This document shows, in pieces, positions 50,316 to 58,337 of a DNA stretch of 64,000 nt (its first letter is position 1; the number at the start of each line of letters is the position of its first letter). The position numbers and the translations under genes were made by a program. The stretch spans positions 1 to 64,000 of the forward strand of contig JBFHAT010000012.1 in assembly GCA_041586155.1 (NCBI GenBank). The letters run 5' to 3'. The notes beneath the pieces are model-generated. The model saw only the letters and a program-made list of their open reading frames with translations, did not search any database and was not told where the DNA came from. This DNA is from JBFGJH01 sp041586155 (GTDB lineage: Bacteria; Actinomycetota; Acidimicrobiia; Spongiisociales; JAENVV01).

Positions 50316-52321
50316 TCTGCCTCCTGATTGGTACGGCGGGTGCGGCGACGGCGCTGGCTCGTGGTGGTTGTCGACGGTTCGGGGATGTCGACGATGGTGC
50401 GTAGCCGCGCATATGGAGCGCTCCGGTGAGGGATGGCCATCGCCTCGACGAAGTGCTCCTGGAAGCGGGGTTCGGTGGCGGTTTCGATCTTCTCGATCTT
50501 GCGCACGACCTCCTCGACCTCCCGGCGGGAAGCCCCCGAGAGAAGGGCGATGAGGGCCCCAGACCCGGCCGCATTGCCCGCGGATGACACTTCACCGAGA
50601 TCGCAGTCCGGAATGAGACCGAGCGTCATGGCGTATTTGACGTCGATGTGGCTTCCGAACGCACCTGCCAACCGGATGCCATCGACTTCGTCCACACCGA
50701 GGTGGTCCATGAGCAGGCGGACCCCCGCATAGAGCGCCGCCTTGGCCAGCTGGATGGCCCGGATGTCGTTTTGGGTGATGTGGATGCCGTCCCACAGCCG
50801 ATATGAGAAGGTTCGGCCGTCGGCCACCACCCGGTTCGTACGATCGGCGGCCGCGCCCGCCACCACGCCGTCGCGGTCGATCACTCCGGCGAGAAACAAT
50901 TCGGCCACGGCTTCGATGATCCCTGAGCCGCAGATCCCGTTGACGCCCAGATCTGCGGCAACCGACTCGAAGCCGGGATCGTCGGACCAAGCTTCAGAGC
51001 CGATGACCCGAATGCGAGGCTCGAGAGTGACCGGGTCGATTCGCACGCGCTCGATGGCGCCCGGTGCGGCCCGCTGGCCGCTGGAAATCTGCGCCCCTTC
51101 GAACGCGGGGCCCGTCGGGCTGGAGGCGGCCAGCAATCGGTCGCCGTCGCCGAGCACGATCTCAGCATTGGTACCGACGTCGACGAGAAGCTGGACGCCG
51201 GGTCGCAAGTGCGGTCGATCGGCCAAGATGGCGCCCGCAGTGTCGGCTCCCACATGGCCGGCGATGCACGGCAGGACGTATGCGCGGCCAGCAGGGTGGA
51301 CGTCCAGATCGAGGTCCGACGTCGGAAGGGAAAGCGCGCGGTCGGTGACGAGCGCAAATGGCGCTTCGCCGAGCGGTCGCGGGTCCCAGCCGAGGAAGAG
51401 GTGATGCATGATCGGGTTGCCTACCAGCGTGACCTCGAGGATGTCTCGCCGCTCGGCGGCGGCCGCATGCACCAGCTCGCCGATCAGCTCGTCGAGTGCT
51501 CGCCTTATCACCGTGGTCAACTCCTCCGCCCCCGACGGATTCATCATCACGTAGGAGACTCGTGACATCAGATCCTCGCCGAACCTGATCTGCGGATTCA
51601 TCCGGCCGGCGGAGGCGAGCACCGCTCCCGAGCGGAGATCGGCGAGGTGTCCGGCGACGGTGGTCGAGCCCACGTCGATGGCGACGCCCAGCACCTGCTC
51701 GTGATAGCCCGGCCACACCGCGCACACCATCGAATCGTCCCGCACCGCGACGGTCACCGACCAGCCTTCGGCTCTGGCGTCACGCTGGAGGTCGGCCAGG
51801 ACGTCCCGGTCGACTTCGACGTTGGTGAGGTTCCACTGCGTTGCCAACGCCCGCAGGAGACGCTCGGCGTCACCGGCCGGGTCGTCCAGGCTGGGCGGGT
51901 CGATCTCGACGAGGTGGAGCCGTACGACCGGATCGACATCCACGCTCCCCAGATTGACGTCCTTGCGGACCACTTGACGGTGGACCTGGCTCTCGGCCGG
52001 CACGTCAACGACGAGATCGGCCTCTAGCAATGCCATACATCCGAGGCGCCGATCGTCGGCGAGGCCCTTGCGATCGCGATATCGCTCCTCGACGTCGGTG
52101 AAGCCAGAAACGTTCTCAGCGGATGAGACGATCCCGTGCTTGGGGAAGTCGCCCATCGTCGGGGTCACCTGGCACCTGCCGCAGATGCCCCGGCCGCCGC
52201 AGACCGAGTCCAGGTCCACTCCGAGCATTCGGGCAGCGTTGAGGACCGATGATCCGACCGGTACCTTGCCCCGCCGGCCCGACGGAGTGAACACGATGCG
52301 GACAGACGCGCCGTCAGTCAG
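50312..52321 (-). CDS. Corrinoid-reductive activator, RACo-type ASKHA ATPase with [2Fe-2S] domain
   Basis: About 670 aa. An N-terminal 2Fe-2S domain (about 1-100) has CGGRGICGRC (C41, C47, C50) and GCMALLEADL (fourth Cys). A linker leads to the ASKHA ATPase: AIDVGSTTVAGHL phosphate loop, LLVDVGTNAEIVLG, NGICGSGIIEAVAELF, and the C-terminal DUF4445-type part with LAGAFGSHID. It reduces cobalt(II) back to cobalt(I) after accidental oxidation of the corrinoid protein. The start is unclear: CTG 52321 has GGGGAG upstream; GTG 52294 is the other option. An Arg/Gln-rich tail closes it. Confidence 0.88.
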   Translation of the reverse strand: MTDGASVRIVFTPSGRRGKVPVGSSVLNAARMLGVDLDSVCGGRGICGRCQVTPTMGDFPKHGIVSSAENVSGFTDVEERYRDRKGLADDRRLGCMALLEADLVVDVPAESQVHRQVVRKDVNLGSVDVDPVVRLHLVEIDPPSLDDPAGDAERLLRALATQWNLTNVEVDRDVLADLQRDARAEGWSVTVAVRDDSMVCAVWPGYHEQVLGVAIDVGSTTVAGHLADLRSGAVLASAGRMNPQIRFGEDLMSRVSYVMMNPSGAEELTTVIRRALDELIGELVHAAAAERRDILEVTLVGNPIMHHLFLGWDPRPLGEAPFALVTDRALSLPTSDLDLDVHPAGRAYVLPCIAGHVGADTAGAILADRPHLRPGVQLLVDVGTNAEIVLGDGDRLLAASSPTGPAFEGAQISSGQRAAPGAIERVRIDPVTLEPRIRVIGSEAWSDDPGFESVAADLGVNGICGSGIIEAVAELFLAGVIDRDGVVAGAAADRTNRVVADGRTFSYRLWDGIHITQNDIRAIQLAKAALYAGVRLLMDHLGVDEVDGIRLAGAFGSHIDVKYAMTLGLIPDCDLGEVSSAGNAAGSGALIALLSGASRREVEEVVRKIEKIETATEPRFQEHFVEAMAIPHRSAPYARLRTIVDIPEPSTTTTSQRRRRTRRTNQEAE

Positions 52322-53216
52322 GGGAGGCTCCCCTTCGCCGCCCCGATCGGCGCCTCCCTCGCTCCTCCGACCCGGGTTCGCGGTTGGCGGCGATCCATGC
52401 CGCGGCATCGCGATCGTGGCCGAGCATGACATCGCCGGCCATGATCGCCGCCTTGACTTCCGCGTGGAGCGGGTTGGTGATCGCCGACGTCAGGCCCGAC
52501 GCCATCGCCATGGTCAGGAACGCAGCATTGATGCCATTGCGGTTGGGGAGCCCGAACGATACGTTGGACGCCCCACAGGTGGTGTTGACGCCAAGCTCTT
52601 CGCGCAGGCGCCGGACGAGTGCGAAGACCTGCCGCCCGGCGGTGGCCATCGCGCCGATCGGCATGACCAGCGGGTCCACTACGATGTCCTCACGTGGGAT
52701 GCCGTGGTCGGCGGCCCGGTTGACGATCTTCCTGGCGACCTCGAACCGGACGTCAGGGTCCTCGGAGATGCCGGTCTCGTCGTTGGAGATGGCCACGACC
52801 GCCGCACTGTGCTTGGCGACCAGGGGCAGCACTCGCTCCATCTGTTCGTCCTCGCCGGTGACCGAGTTGACCAGTGGTTTGCCGTCGTACACGGCCAGGC
52901 CGGCCTCGAGCGCCTCTACGATCGACGAGTCGATCGACAGCGGCACGTCGGTCAGGGACTGCACGAGCTTCACCGTTGCCGCGAGGATGGCCGGCTCGTC
53001 GGCCAGCGGGATCCCGGCGTTGACATCCAGCATGTGGGCACCCGCAGCCACCTGGGCGTGGGTGTCGGCCTCGACCCTGCTGAAATCGCCTTCTTTCATC
53101 TCTGCCGCGAGCAGCTTGCGTCCGGTGGGGTTGATCCGCTCACCGATGATCACGAACGGCTGATCGAAGCCGATCACCACCTCGCGGGTGGCGCTACTGA
53201 GAATCGTTCGTGTCAC
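52314..53216 (-). CDS. mtgA: Methyltetrahydrofolate:corrinoid methyltransferase (MtgA-like)
   Basis: 300 aa. Pterin-binding TIM barrel with VIIGERINPTGRK, a MLDVNAGIP motif (Asp binding the pterin) and SIDSSIVEALEAGL, NSVTGEDEQM, VVAISNDETG, DPLVMPIGA and a G-N-S-F-G-L-P-N-R segment with the Asn of the active site (SNVSFGLPNRNGIN). It moves the methyl group from the corrinoid to tetrahydrofolate. GTG 53216 has GGAGACGG upstream and yields the usual start (TRTILSSATREVVIGF); ATG 53237 is possible but overlaps the previous gene more. Overlaps the RACo gene by 8 bp. Confidence 0.9.
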   Translation of the reverse strand: MTRTILSSATREVVIGFDQPFVIIGERINPTGRKLLAAEMKEGDFSRVEADTHAQVAAGAHMLDVNAGIPLADEPAILAATVKLVQSLTDVPLSIDSSIVEALEAGLAVYDGKPLVNSVTGEDEQMERVLPLVAKHSAAVVAISNDETGISEDPDVRFEVARKIVNRAADHGIPREDIVVDPLVMPIGAMATAGRQVFALVRRLREELGVNTTCGASNVSFGLPNRNGINAAFLTMAMASGLTSAITNPLHAEVKAAIMAGDVMLGHDRDAAAWIAANREPGSEERGRRRSGRRRGASPD

Positions 53217-53517
53217 TTCCGTCTCCGTCGGGATCATTGCCGCCGTTCAACACGAAGCGTTGGAGGCGTTGCTCGGGGAACGCCGTCTCCAGCGCCTCGG
53301 CAGCCTCCTCCACCTCGGCCTGGAGGTCTGCGCCGGGCGTGTCGGCCGTCACCCGATGCCATTCCGCCAGGTAGTCGTCAGTGGTTTCCTTGCCGGCGAC
53401 GGCGGCCGCCCGGTCGATGGCGACCTGGAAGCGATCATCGAGTTGAACGCTCGCTTTGCGTCGCCCATCTCGCGCCGTCACCTGGGCCGGAATGTCGCGC
53501 CAGTAGATGGTGATCAT
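53194..53517 (-). CDS. Small 'virulence factor' family protein of corrinoid clusters
   Basis: 107 aa. It opens ITIYWRDIPAQVTARDGRRK and continues RFQVAIDRAAAVAGKETTDDYLAEW, which corresponds to the family databases call 'virulence factor' (PF13769). As I recall, this family sits beside DUF1638 and methyl-THF methyltransferase genes in proteobacterial corrinoid clusters. The name is historical and says nothing about function. A role in the corrinoid pathway, perhaps assembly or scaffolding, is inferred from context. An acidic tail ends it. Its 3' end overlaps the mtgA start. Confidence 0.78.
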   Translation of the reverse strand: MITIYWRDIPAQVTARDGRRKASVQLDDRFQVAIDRAAAVAGKETTDDYLAEWHRVTADTPGADLQAEVEEAAEALETAFPEQRLQRFVLNGGNDPDGDGSDTNDSQ

Positions 53518-53530
53518 CTGGGCAGGCACG

Positions 53531-54136
53531 TCAACTCGCCTTCCGCGCAATGTCCACCACGGCAGGGGTCAGATCGCCGTAGCCGGTCACTCGCATCTCG
53601 AAGCGCAGACCCAACCGGTCGGCCGCCGCTTCGGCCATCGCGATCAGCTTCGGATCGTCGGTCTGTGCCAGGTAGACCAAACGGGTGTAGTTGCCGAAGT
53701 ACGTGTCGAGCAGCTCCGGGTGCCGGTCCAGCCCCAATCCTCTGATCATGATCCTGTCGAAATGCCGTGCGAGGTAGTCAGTCAGGTAGAGGGTGCCGGG
53801 CTCCGCATCGTGCAACGACATGAAGACCGACGTCGTTGCGTAGAACTCGTAGCAATGGGCGCCGGGCAGCCGCTCGACGCCCCGCCGCTCGAGCTCTGCA
53901 TCGAGCAGGCCGCCTGTGCCGCAGTCGGCGTAGCCGACGAGAATCCGCTCATAGGCGTCGCCGGCGGCGTCGAGCCGGTCGGCGACTGCGGAAGGAATCC
54001 GGTCGGGCGTGTTGTGCAGTGACGCGGGCAGGCATTCGACCGTGACGTGGTCCATCGCATTCAGTCGAACGATCTCCAGCAATTCTCTGGCGAGTGCGCC
54101 GCACGCCAAAACGAGCGTCGGTGCGGCGTCAGGCAT
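53531..54136 (-). CDS. DUF1638 protein
   Basis: 201 aa from ATG 54136 (MPDAAPTLVLACGALARE). DUF1638 members have the ACGALARE opening with Cys, a central YADCGTGGLLD and late HxxxxF-like residues; CYEFYAT and GLGLDRHPEL also fit. It is found almost only next to corrinoid methyltransferase genes. Conserved Cys residues (C12, C69 and near 94) suggest metal, cobalamin or redox chemistry, but the function is unproven. It overlaps the corrinoid protein gene by 8 bp. Confidence 0.85.
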   Translation of the reverse strand: MPDAAPTLVLACGALARELLEIVRLNAMDHVTVECLPASLHNTPDRIPSAVADRLDAAGDAYERILVGYADCGTGGLLDAELERRGVERLPGAHCYEFYATTSVFMSLHDAEPGTLYLTDYLARHFDRIMIRGLGLDRHPELLDTYFGNYTRLVYLAQTDDPKLIAMAEAAADRLGLRFEMRVTGYGDLTPAVVDIARKAS

Positions 54137-54845
54137 CCTCGGCTGCCAGTTTCCGCCGCTCGAGCACCAGCTTCTTGGCCGTCTCGGCGGCGATCGCAGC
54201 GTCGCGGCAATAGGCGTCGGCCCCCACTGCCGCACCGAACTCCTCGTTCAGCGGAGCCCCTCCGACGAGCACGATGTACTTGTCACGGAGGCCCTGCTCT
54301 TTGAGCGCGTCGATCACGACTTTCATATACGGCATCGTCGTGGTCAGCAATGCCGACATCCCCAGGATGTCGGGCTGATGCTCCTCCAACGCCGCCAAGT
54401 AGTCCTCGACCGGGTTGTTGATCCCCAGGTCGATCACCTCGAACCCCGCCCCTTCCATCATCATCGCCACCAGGTTCTTGCCGATGTCGTGGATGTCACC
54501 CTTCACCGTGCCGATGACCACCTTGCCGATGGGCTCGGCTCCTGTTTCGGCGAGAAGCGGGCGCAGGATCGCCATCCCGGCCTTCATGGCGTTGGCGGCC
54601 AGCAGCACCTCCGGCACGAACAGGATGCCGTCGCGGAAGTCGATGCCCACGATCCGCATGCCCTCGACGAGCGCATCGTTCAAGACCTTATCCGGGCCCC
54701 ACCCTCGGTCCAGCAGAATGTGGGTTCCCTCGGCGATTTCGTCCGCCAGTCCGTCGTAGAGATCATCGTGCATCTGCTCGGTGAGTTCGTCGTCGGACAA
54801 CGACGCCAGATCGAGCTCTTCTTCTTCGCTCGTGGGTTCGCTCAT
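54129..54845 (-). CDS. Corrinoid (B12-binding) protein, methyltransferase cognate (MtgC/MttC-like)
   Basis: 238 aa. Helical B12-binding_2 cap domain (about 25-110; LDRGWGPDKVLNDALVEGM, FVPEVLLAANAMKAGM) and a Rossmann B12 domain (about 115-235) with GTVKGDIHDIGKNLVAMMM. There DxHxxG provides the His that coordinates cobalt from below. GMSALLTTTMPYM, VLVGGAPLN, and ADAYCRDA follow. It carries the methyl group between the MttB-family enzyme and the MtgA enzyme. First gene of the operon. GAGG lies upstream of ATG 54845; ATG 54851 is an alternative. Confidence 0.93.
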   Translation of the reverse strand: MSEPTSEEEELDLASLSDDELTEQMHDDLYDGLADEIAEGTHILLDRGWGPDKVLNDALVEGMRIVGIDFRDGILFVPEVLLAANAMKAGMAILRPLLAETGAEPIGKVVIGTVKGDIHDIGKNLVAMMMEGAGFEVIDLGINNPVEDYLAALEEHQPDILGMSALLTTTMPYMKVVIDALKEQGLRDKYIVLVGGAPLNEEFGAAVGADAYCRDAAIAAETAKKLVLERRKLAAEDA

Positions 54846-54864
54846 GGGCATCCTCGGAGGCCGG

Positions 54865-54901
54865 TGTTCCACGATACGGAACACGACTGCATCATGGAAC
54901 A
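54865..54901. promoter_or_regulatory. Operator candidate in the divergent control region of the demethylation genes
   Basis: TGTTCC-N7-GGAACA forms a perfect dyad at 54865-54883, and a third half-site GGAACA lies at 54896-54901 (18 bp on). This lies in the 226-bp gap between the corrinoid operon and the divergent DMGDH-ETF operon, 20 bp from the first ATG. A dedicated regulator is expected but is not encoded in this window. The rest of the gap shows a possible -10 (TATCCT, near 54990) for the plus-strand operon. Confidence 0.55.
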
Positions 54902-55071
54902 ATACCGGTCGAGAAGGCCCGTTGTCCAGCGGCCCGAACCCTGTGCTCATGGGCCTGGGCCGCATTCGACAGCCCGCGCGGCGCCCTTCTATCCTGCATG
55001 CCCGGATCGTCCCCGGATTCCGCATGGCGGGACCGCGGCGGCGAACCACCGACCATCGGAAGGAGCCCACG

Positions 55072-57567
55072 GTGAGCGATCTGCCGCAGAACGCAAATGT
55101 CGTCGTGATCGGAGCCGGCATCGTCGGCAATTGCCTGGTCGGGCACCTGGCCGAGATGGGCTGGACCGACATCGTGCAGATCGACAAAGGCCCCCTGCCC
55201 AACCCGGGTGGATCAACTGGGCATGCCTCCAACTTCATCTTCCCCGTAGACCACAACAAGGAGATGACCGCCCTCACACTGGACAGTCAGCGCCAGTACG
55301 AAGAGATGGGTGTCCAGACCACGTGTGGAGGGATCGAGGTGGCTCGCACCGAGGGCCGCATGGAGGAACTGCGCCGCCGGATGACCTCGGCCAGGACTTG
55401 GGGTATCGAAGCCCACATGCTCACGCCGGAAGAGGTCAAGGAGAAAGTTCCTTACATCAACGAGGACATCATTCTCGGCGGCTTCTACACCCCGAGCGTC
55501 TCGGTGGTCGACTCCTTGCGGGCCGGAACCATCATGCGCGAGCGCGCCCAGGCGACCGGAGCCACCATTCTGCCCAACACCGAGGTCGTGGGGTTGGAGA
55601 CCAAAGACGGCGCGATCTCGGCGGTCGTGACCGACAAGGGAACGATCCCAACCGGACACGTCGTCATTGCCTGCGGCGTGTGGAGCCCTCGGATCGCCGC
55701 CATGGCCGGGGCGACCATCCCCCTCACCCCGGCGGTTCATCAGATGATCGACGTCGGCCCCATCGACGTCTTGCAGGCCACGAACAACGAGATCGGTTAT
55801 CCGATCGTGCGTGACATGGACACGTACTGTTACGAGCGTCAGACCGGCGGGTCGATGGAGGTGGGGTCATACGCCCACCGGCCGATCTTCCACCACCCCG
55901 ACGACATTCCCTCGATTGCCGAGTCTCGCCTCTCGCCAACCGAGCTTCCCCTCACCATGGACGATTTCGATCCACAACTCGAGCAAGCGTTGGAGCTCAT
56001 GCCGGAGATCCTCTCGACTGCCGAGATCAAGTACGGGATCAACGGGTTGCTTTCGCTTACGCCCGACGCCATGCCGCTCCTCGGCGAGACCATCGAGGTC
56101 CAGAATCTGTGGTCGGCAGCGGCCGTGTGGATCAAGGAAGGTCCGGGCATCGCCAAGCTGGTGGCGGACTGGATGACGAACGGCTATCCGCATCTCGACC
56201 CTCATTCGTCCGACATCGCCCGTCTGTACGACCACGAGCGCACCGAAGAGCACGTGTTGGCTCGGTGTGCAGAACACTTCAACAAGACATACGGGATCGT
56301 CCATCCACGCGAGCAATGGGCGTCTCGCCGAGACCTCAAACGGGCACCGTTTCACGATCGCACCCAAGCCTTGGGTGCGGTGTACTACCTGGCCGGAGGC
56401 TACGAGAGGCCCCACTGGTACGAGTCGAACGCGCCGCTGGTCGAAAAGTACGGCATCGAAGACCGCGAGCACGAATGGGACGCCCGCTGGTGGTCTCCGA
56501 TCCAGAACGCCGAACACCTGGCCATGCGTGAGTCGGTCGGCATGGTCGATCTGTCTGCGTTCCAGATCTTCGACTTCACGGGACCTGGCACCAAGGACTT
56601 CATCCAGCGTATGACGGTCAACCAAGTCGACAAGCCGGTCGGCTCGGCCGTCTACACGCCGCTGCTCACAGAAGGGGGCGGGTTCAAGTCCGACCTCACA
56701 GTGATGCGTTTGGGCGACGACCATTACCGGGTGATGACGGGCGCCTTCGATGGACCCCGCGACAAGTTCTGGTTCACGAAGCACAAGCCGGCCGGCGTCG
56801 AGTTCACCGATCGCAGCGATGAGATCACGACCGTCGGTGTGTGGGGCCCCAGCGCGCGCGACCTCGTACAGGGCTTGACGGACGACGACATTTCGGATGC
56901 GGCGTTCCCGTACGGCACTACCCAGGAGATCACGATCGCCGGGATCCCCACCCGCATGTTCCGCATCTCCTATGTCGGCGACCTCGGGTGGGAGATCTAC
57001 ACCGACTGGGACAACGGTCCCGCGCTGTGGGATGCCCTGTGGGACGCAGGCCAAGCGCACGGTGTCGTCCCCGTGGGTGCCGGCGTCTACGGCACCACGG
57101 GTCGCATCGAGAAGGGCTACCGGTTGATGGGCTCGGAGCTCGAGTCCGAGTACAACCCCGTCGAGGCGGGGCTCGCCCGGCCACGGGTCAAGTCGGCCGA
57201 CTTCATCGGCAAGGACGCCTACCTGGCCGCCCGGGCGGAAGACCCCGCCGCCGTCTTGTGCACGCTGACGATGACGGATCAGACATCGACGGCCGGCATC
57301 AAGCGGTACCCGATGGGCAACGAGCCCATCCTCACCCTGTCGGGGGAACGGATCGTCGACTCCCACGGACGGCCTTCGTATGTGACCACCGCCGGCGCTG
57401 CTCCTTCGCTCGGGGAGTATCTGCTGTTGGCCTACCTCCCACCCGAGCATTCGGTGGAGGGTGCGGAGCTGCAAGTGATGTACATGAACGAGCTGTACCC
57501 GGTCCGAGTCGCCCGAGTCGGGAGCCAGCCTCTCTTCGATCCTGACGACGAGAGGATGAAAGCCTGA
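55072..57567 (+). CDS. FAD-dependent demethylating dehydrogenase with C-terminal GcvT domain (dimethylglycine/sarcosine dehydrogenase-like)
   Basis: 831 aa from GTG 55072, with AAGGAG 8 nt upstream. The FAD domain (about 5-390) starts VVVIGAGIVG, and GSTGHASNF has the His in the position that covalently holds FAD in dimethylglycine dehydrogenase (Trp usually precedes it; here Gly). FAO_M-like and GcvT domains follow (about 390-831), with GPGTKDFIQRM, GVWGPSARDLVQ, ISYVGDLGWEIYT and LVPVGAGVYG-type motifs. It oxidises N-methyl groups and passes them to THF as methylene-THF. Electrons go to the ETF encoded next. Starts the + operon. Confidence 0.9.
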   Translation: MSDLPQNANVVVIGAGIVGNCLVGHLAEMGWTDIVQIDKGPLPNPGGSTGHASNFIFPVDHNKEMTALTLDSQRQYEEMGVQTTCGGIEVARTEGRMEELRRRMTSARTWGIEAHMLTPEEVKEKVPYINEDIILGGFYTPSVSVVDSLRAGTIMRERAQATGATILPNTEVVGLETKDGAISAVVTDKGTIPTGHVVIACGVWSPRIAAMAGATIPLTPAVHQMIDVGPIDVLQATNNEIGYPIVRDMDTYCYERQTGGSMEVGSYAHRPIFHHPDDIPSIAESRLSPTELPLTMDDFDPQLEQALELMPEILSTAEIKYGINGLLSLTPDAMPLLGETIEVQNLWSAAAVWIKEGPGIAKLVADWMTNGYPHLDPHSSDIARLYDHERTEEHVLARCAEHFNKTYGIVHPREQWASRRDLKRAPFHDRTQALGAVYYLAGGYERPHWYESNAPLVEKYGIEDREHEWDARWWSPIQNAEHLAMRESVGMVDLSAFQIFDFTGPGTKDFIQRMTVNQVDKPVGSAVYTPLLTEGGGFKSDLTVMRLGDDHYRVMTGAFDGPRDKFWFTKHKPAGVEFTDRSDEITTVGVWGPSARDLVQGLTDDDISDAAFPYGTTQEITIAGIPTRMFRISYVGDLGWEIYTDWDNGPALWDALWDAGQAHGVVPVGAGVYGTTGRIEKGYRLMGSELESEYNPVEAGLARPRVKSADFIGKDAYLAARAEDPAAVLCTLTMTDQTSTAGIKRYPMGNEPILTLSGERIVDSHGRPSYVTTAGAAPSLGEYLLLAYLPPEHSVEGAELQVMYMNELYPVRVARVGSQPLFDPDDERMKA

Positions 57568-58337
57568 TGCGGTTGCTGGTGTGCGTGAAACGCGTTCCTG
57601 CACCGGGAGCGCGTATCCCGCTGACACCCGATGCCCGATCCATCGACGCCGCCAACCTCGGTCACACGGTGAGTCCGCACGAGGAGTGCGCGATCGAGGA
57701 AGCCGTGCAGATCGCCGAGCGAACCGGGGGTGAGGTCACCGTGCTGACGCTCGGACCCGAGGAGAGCGTCGAGCAACTGCGGACGGCAATCTCGGTCGGC
57801 GCACACCATGCGGTCCTCGCCAGACGAGACGGTGAGGACTGGGATCCCGAGGCGACCGCGCGCGGCATCGTCTCCACCATCCAGCGGCTGGAAACGGAGG
57901 CGGGAACATACGACCTCATCCTCATGGGCAATGAGTCGGCCGACGCAGGCAACTATCAAGTCGGCATCCGGGTGGCGCGTGCGTTGGACCGTCCCGTGGT
58001 CAACGGGATAAAGGGCATCGACATAGAAGAAGAGGGCATCAGGGCCAAGCGCCAGACGGCGTCGGGGTTCGAGGTGTATTCGCTGCCTCTACCGGCGGTC
58101 GTAGGAGTCAAGGAGGGGATCAACCTGCCTCGGTATCCCACGTTGCCCGGACGGATGAAGGCCCGCAAGGCGGAGATCCACGAGGTCGACGTCGAGCACG
58201 ACCCGGGCCGCCTCCGGCTGGAGGAACTGGTCCACCCACCACAGCAGGACACGCCAACCGAGATTCTCGGCCACGGAGCAGCCGCTGCGCCAAGGGTGAT
58301 CGAACTCCTACGCGACTTGGGTTTGGTGGCCTCATGA
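57567..58337 (+). CDS. etfB: Electron transfer flavoprotein, beta subunit
   Basis: 256 aa. It begins MRLLVCVKRVPAPGA, with SPHEECAIEEAVQIAER and EVTVLTLGPEESVEQLRTAISVGAHHAVL matching the ETF beta fold. ADAGNYQVGIRVARAL, the conserved AMP/FAD-binding stretch GIKGIDIEEEGI and LPAVVGVKEGINLPRYPTL follow. The start overlaps the dehydrogenase stop by one base. It accepts electrons from the demethylating dehydrogenase. Confidence 0.95.
   Translation: MRLLVCVKRVPAPGARIPLTPDARSIDAANLGHTVSPHEECAIEEAVQIAERTGGEVTVLTLGPEESVEQLRTAISVGAHHAVLARRDGEDWDPEATARGIVSTIQRLETEAGTYDLILMGNESADAGNYQVGIRVARALDRPVVNGIKGIDIEEEGIRAKRQTASGFEVYSLPLPAVVGVKEGINLPRYPTLPGRMKARKAEIHEVDVEHDPGRLRLEELVHPPQQDTPTEILGHGAAAAPRVIELLRDLGLVAS

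Noticed and set aside
55867..57627. 586-aa minus-strand frame opposite the FAD/GcvT dehydrogenase
   Set aside because: It is the antisense of a firmly identified gene; composition is dominated by Arg, Val and Gly without family motifs.
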